Positions 34,593-44,600 of a DNA stretch of 64,000 nt are shown in pieces (position 1 is the first letter of the stretch; each line of letters starts with the position of its first letter). The position numbers and the translations under genes are program-made. Origin of the DNA: Hermatobates lingyangjiaoensis (lineage: Eukaryota; Arthropoda; Insecta; Hemiptera; Hermatobatidae); NCBI GenBank assembly GCA_026182355.1, contig JAPFBL010000168.1:881501-945500 (forward strand), given 5' to 3'. Under the pieces are notes generated by a model that did not search any database, was not told the origin of the DNA, and worked only from the letters and a program-made list of their open reading frames with translations.

Positions 34593-34837
34593 GGTTTTTT
34601 CTTTTTATCTTTTAGTATTCCTTCTAACTTGAATACAACTTTTAGTATATTTCAGTCTTTTTCAGAAGTTTTAGATATTTATTCAGACTGCATGTGCGTA
34701 GGCAAATTTTAATGGTACGTAGACTGCGGTAATGGAATCAATACTCAATATCTCAATTTCCTCATAAAATTTAATTATAGTTCATTATTTTCAAAATATA
34801 ATAAAGTAAAAAATGAAGACCTCACGAAGACTCTGAC
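34593..34837. other. Unassigned sequence
   Basis: Weak family E words (ctttttcagaag) only. Confidence 0.25.
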
Positions 34838-34968
34838 TAGTTGAGTTTTTGACTCTAACGAAGACCGCTTGTTACGGTTGAAAGATCTTAGTCTTGTCTT
34901 CTCATTTCATATTGTGGTTTGATCATTGATTGTTATTTCACGGTTTATGTGAAATCTTTTTATATTAG

Positions 34969-34998
<30 letters not shown>
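34838..34998 (+). repeat. Family A repeat with (TA)n tail
   Basis: gttgagtttttgactctaac, gaccgcttgttacggttgaa, gatcttagtcttgtc, ttgtggtttgatcattgatt, then (TA)n at about 34968-34998. Confidence 0.85.
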
Positions 34999-35000
<2 letters not shown>

Positions 35001-35115
35001 CAAAATAAAAGTTTATCATGACTCTGTCAGTTCTTCAGGTTCAAATTAAACTCTCATTGCCAACGTTGAACCTGAAGGACTGACCGAGTCCTGATAAACT
35101 TTTATTTTATTTTTA
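34999..35115. repeat. Family E inverted pair
   Basis: aaaataaaagtttatcatga facing tcctgataaacttttatttt, enclosing gttcaaattaaactctcatt, gccaacgttgaacctgaagg. Outer arms are ~45 bp. Landmarks match 52500-52560 (tgagagtttaatttgaacct). Confidence 0.75.
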
Positions 35116-35130
35116 CTTCCTGTTCGATAC

Positions 35131-35176
<46 letters not shown>

Positions 35177-35275
35177 ATCAATGATCAAACCACAATAAGA
35201 AATGGGAAAACAAGACTAAGATCTTTCAACCGTAACAAGCGGTCTTCGTCAGAGTCAAAAACCCAACTGGGTTTT
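35116..35275 (-). repeat. (TA)n then family A, minus orientation
   Basis: (TA)n at about 35138-35176, then atcaatgatcaaaccacaat, ctttcaaccgtaacaagcgg, cttcgtcagagtcaaaaacc. Confidence 0.85.
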
Positions 35276-35318
35276 AGGTGGGTTAGGTTACGTAGTAGAT
35301 GTAGCAAATTAGATTCCT
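35276..35318 (+). repeat. 43-bp direct repeat, copy 1 (spacer between family A copies)
   Basis: ggtgggttaggttacgtagt and agatgtagcaaattagattc occur here between a minus and a plus family A copy, and again at 35926-35968 in otherwise unique sequence. The family A pair seems to enclose a piece of the local sequence. Confidence 0.8.
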
Positions 35319-35319
35319 C

Positions 35320-35460
35320 AGTTGGGTTTTTGACTCTGACGAAGACCGCTTGTTACGGTTGAAAGATCTTAGTCTTGTTTTCCCATTTCTTATTGTGGTT
35401 TGATCATTGATTGTTGTTTCACGTGTTTATGTGAAATCTTTTTATATATATATATATATA
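35320..35460 (+). repeat. Family A repeat with (TA)n tail
   Basis: gttgggtttttgact, CTGACGA, A, gaccgcttgttacggtt, GAAA, gatcttAGTC, then ttgtggtttgatcattgatt, gtttcacgtgtttatgtgaa, (TA)n. Near consensus for the family. Confidence 0.88.
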
Positions 35461-35491
35461 CTGATGTAGCTTCTCGACCACTGATTTATCC

Positions 35492-35565
35492 AGATTCAGA
35501 GCAAGGGTTATCGAGGATTTTGGTCAATATTGACCAAAATCCTCGAGAACCCTTGCTCTGAATCT
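35492..35565. repeat. Near-perfect 74-bp palindrome
   Basis: agattcagagcaagggttat is mirrored by aacccttgctctgaatct, with the centre tcaatattga and no loop. One mismatch in ~37 bp per arm. Confidence 0.9.
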
Positions 35566-35571
35566 ATATAT

Positions 35572-35677
35572 ATATACATGTTTTGTTAAACACGACAGAG
35601 TAGTTCCTGTCTATAAGTTTCTTCTGGAGAACTTATAGACAGGAACTACTCTGTCGTGTTTAACAAAACATGTATAT
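35572..35677. repeat. Perfect hairpin, 48-bp arms and 10-nt loop
   Basis: Left arm atatacatgttttgttaaac ... gtctataagtt, loop tcttctggag, right arm aacttatagac ... gtttaacaaaacatgtatat. No mismatch was found by eye. It lies 6 bp from another palindrome. The lack of mismatches fits a young fold-back element or hairpin-siRNA source better than a conserved microRNA. Confidence 0.9.
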
Positions 35678-36309
35678 CCGAAGGACTGCTACCAAAGTAC
35701 ACTAATATATGTATATATATATATAAATTAGTGAAATGCAAATTTTTAAGTCATTTTATCAACTTTAATACTTTTTCATTTACAGTATTTTTACAAATTA
35801 TTCCCGTTTGTTTTTCCAACTTTAATTCAGATGTGTGTTTTTTTAAATTAAGTTTGAATTTCGTATCTCCATGATTAATATTATTCACAACGTGCTACCT
35901 ACTCCTTTACAGTACTGTAGGAGGTTAGGTGGGTTAGGTTACGTAGTAGATGTAGCAAATTAGATTCCTGATATCCAGATAGCAGTCCAAGGCAGCACCC
36001 CAAGTGTTTCTCTGCATTTTATATATGTTTCTGTTTCTTTTTTTTTTCACTAAATTTTTTTTTAGTTTTACTACTGGCCTAATTAACTTATTAGGTGATG
36101 CCATTTTTCGTAAAAAAAAATTATAATTTATACTTGTAAATTTTTTTCCCCTCTTTATGAAGTTTAACGATTCGAAAGGAACTTCACAATGTAATTTCAT
36201 AAATAGATATAAAATGCATTGCAGTAATCTGAAAATCATTTGACTACATATTGTTTAATAGGCATATTAGTATCCTGGACGAGCAATGAATACAAAATGT
36301 TTGTTGAGC
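35678..36309. other. Mostly unassigned; contains 43-bp repeat copy 2
   Basis: 35926-35968 repeats the 35276-35318 sequence. The rest is AT-rich, with a 101-codon minus chance opening at 35934-36239 without a domain. Confidence 0.4.
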
Positions 36310-36520
36310 TCGGATAAGAGATTACTTGTGCAATCTGTTATAGTGTGGTATTTATTCATTGTTAGATTTCATAAAAATTTTGTCTCCACACAAAAGAGGT
36401 GTATATTAAAACTAAAATAACAACGCGTTTCGAACACTTAATGTTTTAAACGCGTTATTAGTTATAACATAAAGGTCTTTTTTTTGGAGACATAATTTTT
36501 TTGAAATTACTTATCGTTTA
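36310..36520. repeat. Fold-back element, family F
   Basis: gtgcaatctgttatagtgtg, ttttgtctccacacaaaaga, aacaacgcgtttcgaacact, then inverted aaacgcgttattagt and ggagacataat. The flank matches that of 840-880. The motif is decayed (gaacacttaatgttttaaacg). Confidence 0.75.
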
Positions 36521-36589
36521 AGGGGTTATATAAATGGTAGAGATAAGTTGATATTTTGAATCTAAGATGAATTGGATGACACAGCAATT

Positions 36590-37046
36590 CTGTCAAATGA
36601 TTCAGATCTTCGTTACAATGAATTCCTCTGACATCTACTGAATCTGAAATCTGGGTGACAGAAGAAAAAATCAAATTAAACACAGAAAAGTCCATCCATA
36701 TTACTTCATACTAAGAAGGCAAGCTTGTGATGTCTACATTAACAACTTTCCCCTCTCAACTGTTGACGTAGTGCGATATCTAGGGATGTACACCGACAAA
36801 CGACTGACATGGAACCCACGTACAAGACTGAAACGATAGGATCTAATGAGACGATATACGATGCTATCCAAACATCTCGAAAAAAGATCAAATTTGACAA
36901 CAAAAGACTGGTATATACAACTGATTTGGACTTATGGACCAAATATAGAGATTAACCAAGTGTACAAATATCAAAAAAAAACCAAGCAGTCCAATCATAA
37001 TCCTTCAGAAAATTTTACTAGCTCCATTTTATGTTTCTAACGATAC
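36590..37046 (+). pseudogene. Jockey-like LINE reverse transcriptase, C-terminal relic
   Basis: Read across frameshifts, the + strand gives KIKLNTEKSIHIT, then VRYLGMYTDKRLTWNPRT, then a helical stretch MLSKHLEKRSNLTTK and LIWTYGPNIE. This order (IKLN..KS, V.YLG...D..LTW, K.KL....KL.IY...I.PI.TYG) is the thumb-side end of reverse transcriptases in Jockey-clade non-LTR retrotransposons. There is at least one frameshift near 36705 and another near 36912, plus in-frame stops. The endonuclease and the catalytic FADD region are absent. Downstream reading continues after the SINE insert (NDTIHKDL, LYPRTLTLKS). Confidence 0.75.
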
Positions 37047-37811
37047 CATTAGAGGGCCAGGTTAACTCAATGGTTAACGTACTTGCCTCAAAATTTTACT
37101 AGCTCCCTTTTATGTTTCTAACGATACCATTAGAGGGCCAGGTTAACTCAATGGTTAACGTACTTGCCTCTGGCCCTCACCTGGCCCTCGATTTATTCAT
37201 GCTGGAGGAGAGGACGTTAAGCCGTCAGCCCTGAGTCTGTACGATGTCAGGTATTCGTTAATGATCCCCTATGACTGACGTTATCACATGCTAGGGGATC
37301 GGTTTAAGCAATAAAAAAAATGATACCATTCATAAAGATTTATCCACCGCAAATATCATGCATCTTTACCCACGAACCTTAACTTTAAATCAATAATTAT
37401 CGTCCCACCAGATTCCTGTCAACCGTATTAGAAGCAGTGCAGAAATGCTCCCTTTTATGTTTCTAACGATACTTTTAGAGGGCCAGGTTAACTCAATGGT
37501 TAACGTACTTTCCTCTGGGCTGGTAGTCAGGAGTTCGATCCTCACCTGGCCCTCGATTTATTCATGCGGGAGGAGAGGACGTTAAGCCGTCAGCCCGGAG
37601 TCTGTACGATGTCAGGTATTCGTTAATGATCCCCTATGACTGACGTTATCACATGCTAGGGGATCGGTTTAAGCAATAAAAAAAATGATACCATTCATAA
37701 AGATTTATCCACCGCAAATATGCATCTTTACCCACGAAGCTTAACTTTAAATCAGTAATTATCGTCCCACCAGATTCCTGTAAACCGTATTAGAGGCAGT
37801 GCAGAAATGCT
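37047..37811 (+). mobile_element. SINE inserted in LINE relic, then tandem-duplicated
   Basis: A tRNA-SINE with tail A sits in the LINE relic, bounded by the repeat gataccatt (acgataccatt before, atgataccatt after), which is a target-site duplication. Closing the gap restores the reading NDTIHKDL. The unit from gctcccttttatgtttctaa at 37102 recurs at 37447, so ~345 bp of LINE plus SINE plus LINE was duplicated head to tail. A shorter ~81-bp duplication (37021 to 37102) truncated the SINE head of an extra copy. The second unit keeps a fuller head (ctctgggctggtagtcag, gttcgatcctcacctggc). Confidence 0.85.
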
Positions 37812-37910
37812 AACTGTCAAGACTAATTTCAAGTAATCAGGAGAATTTATATGGAGCACCAGCAAAGGGTGGCTTCTGCACTCTTTTACTTCATTTTTAT
37901 GTAGCATGTA
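37812..37910. other. Unassigned sequence
   Basis: Short stretch between repeats with no signal. Confidence 0.3.
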
Positions 37911-38195
37911 TCAATCTGTTGTATCTGTTAACCGTAATGTTAACAGATACAACAGTTTCATGTATCTTATTATTTCTACTGAGGTTAGTATTATTAATAT
38001 TAGAACTATAATACACCATCTTACATCGTATATTGCTGCTGTAGCTCTCTGACTGGTTTCAGCTATCACACACATCTTCAATAAGCTTATCAGTTCTTTT
38101 TGAAGATGGGTGATACCCGAAACCAGCCAGAGAGTTACAGCAACAGTATGCGAAGTAAGAAGGTGTATTATGGTTCTAATATTAGTAAAGACTTT
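37911..38195. repeat. Hairpin and family D fold-back element
   Basis: A small hairpin ctgttgtatctgttaac/gttaacagatacaacag at 37915-37955 is followed by a family D palindrome: ttagaactataatacacc facing ggtgtattatggttctaa. The centre reads TTGAAGA, T, GGGT-gat-ACCC, GAAA at 38100-38122 on the + strand, another hammerhead-like core with C3 changed to T. Confidence 0.75.
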
Positions 38196-38460
38196 GTTTA
38201 GCCGACTTACGACATGAGCGGTATTAATTAGGAGTTGGGTGAGGCGGATGCAGGCACGGAGGAGGCGATGTTTATGGTGGTCGGGCAGCCGGCGATGTGG
38301 CCGCGACACGGGACCCGTTACAGGTCCTGCCTAACGGCACTCGGCCCGCCACTGCCCGGCACCTTGCCTCCTCCGGGGTCCTTGCCCTGTCATCTCGCCC
38401 ATTTCTTGTCAAATCCCCCCTTCGTTTGCATAAGTATCCCAAGTATGGATCTCCCTTCAT
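38196..38460. other. GC-rich island without a recognised gene
   Basis: ggccgcgacacgggacccgt, cactgcccggcaccttgcct: strongly GC-rich against the background. Overlapping chance openings exist in several frames (75, 85 and 62 codons). Proline/arginine-rich translation and frame conflict argue against coding. Origin unknown. Confidence 0.35.
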
Positions 38461-39144
38461 AACTTACCCTATCGCACAGCCAAACACAACATTTTCCTTG
38501 TCGTATCTCCAGGTTTTTTTTTTCTTTTTTCAAATAGTTCCCCATTCTCGATGAAATCATGTTAATAAATAAAAGAAAAAAAAAAAGGTTGTTTTTCTTT
38601 AGATTAAAAAACAGACGGAATATAATGACTGTATTTTATGTTAAATCAGCTCCTGAAAGCTTGGTCCATTTCCACATAGAGTTAGAAGTTTCTTCTTTTT
38701 TTTTCATGATTGCAGTCCCGACTCCTGACGTTCAGGGAATTTAATTAAACTTGAATCTTGTCTGAATTTAAACCTTAACTTTGTCTGCTTATCTTAAGAA
38801 ACTTCATTATGTGAAGGTTTATACTTGTAGGTCTTTAACTAACTGAAAAGTAAGCAATATATTTTGTTTGCTTAGTTATAAACATAATATTACCATAAAT
38901 GAAATCAAATGGTAATTGAAATCAGTTTTGCAAAAGGAAATAATACTGTTTAATTTATAAACTTTATAAACTGAGAATAAATTTCATCAAAGATTAAAAG
39001 AATATGAAATATAACTTTGTCTGAAATAAGAAAAATTTATGTTCTTTCTTTAATTAAAATTTTTCTTAATCTTGTAGTATTTTTAAAGCTGTTAATCCTC
39101 TCAGCAGTTTTGATGTTATAATGCAGTATGTGTTTTTAGACCAC
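38461..39144. other. Unassigned AT-rich sequence
   Basis: No feature recognised. Confidence 0.3.
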
Positions 39145-39260
39145 AGGTCCCCAAACTTTCATGGTTATCGACCTTTGAGCACACACTTTCCAATGAGATA
39201 CCATTGGTCAAAGCACATCCGTTTCATTTCCAGTATTCGGTGTCGTGCTGGATTTGTACT
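39145..39260 (+). repeat. hAT-like non-autonomous fragment, copy 1
   Basis: Starts with the hAT-style terminus caggtccccaaactttcatg, followed by atcgacctttgagcacacac and gataccattggtcaaagcac. The last two phrases recur at 42840-42895. Confidence 0.6.
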
Positions 39261-40110
39261 AAAGAGTACATTTACTATTTTTCACATTATCCCTCCTTAG
39301 ATAACATTTAAATTGGCATGGATAAATTCTCCTGTCTTTTATAAAGTGAGAAGTTTAAATGAAATTGGTTCAACACTTTACTGTGTTCAATCGATTTCTA
39401 ATGATGACATGATGATACATGATGTACATGTATGTAAGTTTTCGTAAAATAGACTATTGATGTTTATTGGGTAGTTCCAAGCCTCTCAAGGGCAAGATAA
39501 CAGAGTTCGATTTTAACCTACTTCTTGGTTATTTTTTCCCCATTTCAACTCCAACTCCAACTTCCTGGTGCTAACGTTTTTAATTCCATTATTTTTGCAA
39601 TCCGTTATAGTTTGGAGCATATTATAAATATATGGAACTTATATAATAGAATTTTTAAGAACTCTAGTCGGAAGTAATAAATATGATCGCAGACTTTCAA
39701 TTTATAATTTTCCAACTTCTTACATAAAAAAAAAATACGCGATTCTATGCTAGAGACTTTGAAATTCTGGTGAAAAGGGGTATTGGAGACTTTGTGGATC
39801 TTTGATGTATAATAAGTGTCAACCTGCGTGCAGCTCAAATAAACCCCAAGCGGTCCGCTTTGGTTATATAAACATATTGCTGTTAATACAACATTATTTT
39901 ATCAATATTCAGTGGCAATCCTCAAAATGTGCCCTAAATGATAATAATTTTTGACCCTAATCAGTTTATAACATACAATTTTTAGCTAAATACCCTTCAG
40001 ATATGTATTAATGACATGGAAGTTACTCAATCAAGCTATTAAAGCTCAATATGAGCAGGAGTTTTTAAAAACAAATGTCGTAATATTCTTTAGTGTAGCA
40101 CTTGCCAAAA
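39261..40110. other. Unassigned AT-rich sequence
   Basis: No feature. A 77-codon minus opening at 39605-39838 has no domain. Confidence 0.3.
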
Positions 40111-41932
40111 GTCATAAGGACTTGATAGTCATGAAAGTAATCATGGACTGATAGTCATGAAAGTAATCATAGACTGATAGTCATGAAAGTAATCATAGAC
40201 TGATAGTCATGAAAGTAATCATGGACTGATAGTCATGAAAGTAATCATGGACTGATAGTCATGAAAGTAATCATAGACTGATAGTCATGAAAGTAATCAT
40301 AGACTGATAGTCATGAAAGTAATCATAGACTGATAGTCATGAAAGTAATCATAGACTGATAGTCATGAAAGTAATCATAGACTGATAGTCATGAAAGTAA
40401 TCATAGACTGATAGTCATGAAAGTAATCATGGACTGATAGTCATGAAAGTAATCATGGACTGATAGTCATGAAAGTAATCATAGACTGATAGTCATGAAA
40501 GTAATCATGGACTGATAGTCATGAAAGTAATCATGGACTGATAGTCATGAAAGTAATCATGGACTGATAGTCATGAAAGTAATCATGGACTGATAGTCAT
40601 GAAAGTAATCATAGACTGATAGTCATGAAAGTAATCATGGACTGATAGTCATGAAAGTAATCATAGACTGATAGTCATGAAAGTAATCATTGATAGTATG
40701 AAAGTAATCATGGACTGATAGTCATGAAAGTAATCATAGACTGATAGTCATGAAAGTAATCATGGACTGATAGTCATGAAAGTAATCATGGACTGATAGT
40801 CATGAAAGTAATCATAGGACTGATAGTCATGAAAGTAATCATGGACTGATAGTCATGAAAGTAATCATAGACTGATAGTCATGAAAGTAATCATGGACTG
40901 ATAGTCATGAAAGTAATCATGGACTGATAGTCATGAAAGTAATCATGGACTGATAGTCATGAAAGTAATCATGGACTGATAGTCATGAAAGTAATCATGG
41001 ACTGATAGTCATGAAAGTAATCATGGACTGATAGTCATGAGTAATATGTATAGTCGAAGTACATGGACTGATAGTCATGAAAGTAATCATGGACTGATAG
41101 TCATGAAAGTAATCATGGACTGATAGTCATGAAAGTAATCATGGACTGATAGTCATGAAAGTAATCATGGACTGATAGTCATGAAAGTAATCATGGACTG
41201 ATAGTCATGAAAGTAATCATGGACTGATAGTCATGAAAGTAATCATGGACTGATAGTCATGAAAGTAATCATAGACTGATAGTCATGAAAGTAATCATGG
41301 ACTGATAGTCATGAAAGTAATCATAGACTGATAGTCATGAAAGTAATCATGGACTGATAGTCATGAAAGTAATCATGGACTGATAGTCATGAAAGTAATC
41401 ATGGACTGATAGTCATGAAAGTAATCATGGACTGATAGTCATGAAAGTAATCATGGACTGATAGTCATGAAAGTAATCATGGACTGATAGTCATGAAAGT
41501 AATCATGGACTGATAGTCATGAAAGTAATCATGGACTGATAGTCATGAAAGTAATCATAGACTGATAGTCATGAAAGTAATCATAGACTGATAGTCATGA
41601 AAGTAATCATAGACTGATAGTCATGAAAGTAATCATAGACTGATAGTCATGCAAGTAATCATGTACTGATAGTCATGAAAGTAATCATGGACTGATAGTC
41701 ATGAAAGTAATCATAGACTGATAGTCATGAAAGTAATCATAGACTGATAGTCATGAAGGTAATCATGGACTGATAGTCATGAAAGTAATCATAGACTGAT
41801 AGTCATGAAAGTAATCATGGACTGATAGTCATGAAAGTAATCATGGACTGATAGTCATGAAAGTAATCATGGACTGATAGTCATGAAGGTAATCATGGAC
41901 TGATAGTCATGAAAGTAATCATAGACTGATAG
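40111..41932 (+). repeat. 1.82-kb minisatellite, ~70 copies of a 26-bp unit
   Basis: The unit is tgatagtcatgaaagtaatc followed by atggac or atagac. The array is highly homogeneous and nearly all variation is the single G/A at the fourth base of the last hexamer. Rare others are gcaagt, aaggt, atgtac, a shortened unit near 40690 and a scrambled one near 41035-41065. A period of 26 is not a multiple of 3 and the unit contains stops, so it is not coding. The two variant types run in blocks. Confidence 0.95.
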
Positions 41933-42827
41933 TTTGTCTTGCGTATCTGTGAAAATTGTACATACTAAGTTTATAAAAATTGTATATGTTTATAAGTGTC
42001 TGTTACTCCTTAAACAAACAGTGCTTTGTATTCATGTCATAGGTTGTATAGGACCAAGCGTCCACCCTGTTTTGACCGCTAGATCGTATGTTTGACATCA
42101 CTACTATACATTATTTGTAAGGCTTTACTCATGACAATGTTTATTCAATATCTGTTCAGTTTCACATTCGAAGACCTCTTGTGTAGGGTGGTAATAAATA
42201 CCCTTCATTTAGAATTTATTATTTATCTTTGACATTATTATACTTTTCCCTTGTTCTTATTTCCCTCCACATTACGCTTTCGATGCAGACTAAACCTTGA
42301 AATATTAGACTCATTAGTAATTTTGAAGCAAGTTTTTTTTTTATTTCAGAGTCGCATTATCTAGTTTCTTTAATTTTGAGAGCCCTAAATTATGACTAAT
42401 CTTAATTAATTATGCTAATATGTTAATTAATTAACTATGCTAATGATTATGCTAAAAAAATAATCATAGTGAAATTTCGAAATTCGAAAATACGACACTA
42501 ACGGCAACATAGTTAACCAATAACATAGTTAACTCCTGCTGCTAATAGTTGCTAATTTGAAAACATGAGTCTGTTGTTTGAAACAACTTCACCATCCATC
42601 ATCTCCATCACGTTCTTGAAATCGTTTTTCTATATAAGGGACCTATCTAATGTTGAACAAGTAAATTTAATCTTACGTGCAGCTAGATAAATGTTATTAG
42701 ATTTCCATTTTTCTCTCTGATTTGCTTAATGGTAATATTAACTTTCACAATTTAATTTCACGAATACGTTTTATTTTACGCTTTAAAAAGAAAAAAAAAA
42801 TAAATTGATTACTATTAAGTTTTATAA
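41933..42827. other. Unassigned; contains a cluster of ATGCTAAT words
   Basis: At 42400-42460 the phrases taattaattatgctaatatg, ttaattaattaactatgcta and atgattatgcta give three to four octamer/homeodomain-like sites in 60 bp. This may be AT composition or a regulatory cluster. The rest is unassigned. Confidence 0.3.
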
Positions 42828-42915
42828 AAGGCTATCGACCTTTAAGCGCACACTTTCAAATAATTGAGATACCATTGGTCAAAGCACATCCGTGGCATTT
42901 ACATTAATACTGCTA
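42828..42915 (+). repeat. hAT-like non-autonomous fragment, copy 2
   Basis: ggctatcgacctttaagcgc, acactttcaaat and gataccattggtcaaagcac match 39170-39225 in the same orientation. The terminal caggtcc part is missing. Confidence 0.6.
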
Positions 42916-43638
42916 CACCATTACAAGATTTTAAAGTAAATATCAGAAAATAATACATTTTTTAAATACATCTGGAAGCTTTTTCAGATAGTCAGTAATT
43001 ATCATTACATGTAAACATACGTCAGCCTCCTTTTCTTTGGACATCTAATGCTCTCGATTTAATAGTTTGTGAGAATCTTTTTATAGTAGTTTCCCAGTTT
43101 TGTTTTTTATGTTTCTGTTATGTGATTAATATTTTTATATTATTTGTGTAGTGTATTTTTATGATTTCTCTGTAATTGTTTTTTATATAATATAACTGTA
43201 AAACTTCTATTTAAGGATCCGTAGATAAGGAAACTCTTTAACTTGTTCGAAACTAGGGAAAGGTAATTTTAGTTGATTTCACTACTACATGTGTAAACTT
43301 GTAAAATCTTTGAAATCGACTGACTCGCGTCTTCCAGTCATCTATTTAATTTACACAATATGGCTACAGTATTACCAGCACTCTATGCTGTATAGAACTT
43401 TAAACATTTTTTTTCTGTTATTATCTCGGGGGGAAAAGAAAGCCGGTTGGGTTGGTGAAGTATTGAAAAGAAGGCTTGGGCAAGATGAAGGTTATATAAG
43501 AGGGAGTACTGGTCAGTGGAGGCCTTGTCAGCTTAGTGGTGGAGCATGACTAATGGAGCGTAGAGGACGCCGTCTAATGCTGTCCTCACACTCCTCCGCT
43601 TAGGCTTCCTTCATTTACCCCCGACCAATATCCAATTA
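42916..43638. other. Unassigned sequence
   Basis: An 86-codon + opening at 43289-43549 has no domain. 43440-43620 is GC-richer. No feature supported. Confidence 0.3.
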
Positions 43639-44434
43639 TCTATATATAAATTCTCTTCGTGGCTCTGTATGTATGTATGTATGTTTGTACCTTATGCATT
43701 CGGCCTACAATGGACCTTTTTCAAAAATTCTTTTGCAAGGCACTTTCTATAGGTCTTGGGGAGGTTTTAGGCTATTAAACTCTGGGGGGCAGCCTAACGC
43801 AGGCCCCCTAGGGCCCAAAAACCTCAAGAATTTTCCGATTTTGAGTTTTTGCTTTTTTTGTCAAGAAATATGGCGTGTACGGCCTTAATGCATAAAATAT
43901 GAAATTGTTGGAAATAAAAATCGAGCTCTATCTATATATAAATTCTCTTCGTGGCTCTGTATGTATGTTTGTACCTTATGCATTCGGCCTACAATGGACC
44001 TTTTTCAAAAATTCTTTTGCAAGGCACTTTCTATAGGTCTTGGGGTGGTTTTAGGCTATTAAACTCTGGGGGGCATCTTAACCCCGGCCCCCTAGGGCCC
44101 AAAAACCTCAAAAATTTGCCAATTTTTAGTTTTTGCATTTTTTCTCAAGAAATATGGCGTCTACGGCCTTAATGCATAAAATATGAAATGTTGGAAATAA
44201 AAATCGAGCTCAATGTTATTTAATGATTTTTTGCTCTAGGATGCTTCTTTCATAGCCTAGGTACCACTATTCTCCTGAAAATGTTAAAAAACGTCCAAGG
44301 GACTGTAGATCATGAATAAAGAATCGTAAGACAAAAATGCATAAAATAATATTGAACCCAATTTTCAATTCGATCATTTCATATTTTATACTTAAAAACT
44401 TCTAGACCCGGGCAACGCCGGGTATTTCTGCTTG
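43639..44434 (+). mobile_element. Non-autonomous Helitron-like element with duplicated 5' part
   Basis: The 5' end is TCTATATATAAATTCTC after a host A. The 3' end has a GC-rich hairpin ACCCGG-gcaacg-CCGGGT at 44406-44423, followed 7 nt later by CTTG and then a host T. This matches Helitrons: TC start, subterminal hairpin about 10 nt from a CTRR-type end, A/T insertion, no inverted repeats and no target duplication. CTTG departs from the usual CTAG. The first ~292 bp (43639-43930) is repeated at 43931-44215 with ~92% identity. The two openings (71 and 73 codons) simply reflect the repeat. There is no Rep-helicase. Confidence 0.75.
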
Positions 44435-44519
44435 TTTATTTAAATTCCCTGCAGTAGGTCGCACAAATATCAGTAAATATACCCAAACTTATTCTTAATC
44501 AGTTATAAATCAACAAGTA

Positions 44520-44600
44520 ATTAGTTTCGTTAAAGGAGGGACAGGTTAGCTCAGTGACAACAGGCTCCCCTCTGAACAGGTTCAAAACCTGTATAACTCT
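44520..44600 (+). repeat. tRNA-SINE head scrap
   Basis: ggacaggttagctcagtgac, then cccctctgaacaggttcaaa. A box clear, B box decayed. Confidence 0.55.

Noticed and set aside
35572..35677. Pre-microRNA hairpin
   Set aside because: Arms of 48 nt with no mismatch, next to another palindrome and TA tracts, fit a recent inverted duplication better than a conserved microRNA precursor.
35920..35945. Telomere-like (TTAGG)n in ggttaggtgggttaggttac
   Set aside because: Only two or three irregular words, not a tandem array.
36739..37040. ORFs of 67 (-) and 64 (+) codons as host genes
   Set aside because: The + frame is part of the Jockey-like reverse transcriptase relic and the minus frame is its shadow.
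38235..38554. Several ORFs in the GC-rich island
   Set aside because: High GC removes stops in all frames. The translations are Pro/Arg-rich and conflict with each other.
40111..41932. Regular short repeats resembling a CRISPR array
   Set aside because: The units are directly contiguous with no unique spacers, and the window is eukaryotic. It is a minisatellite.
43673..44172. Two similar 71- and 73-codon ORFs
   Set aside because: They are the same part of the duplicated Helitron-like 5' region; the similarity reflects DNA duplication, not a gene family.
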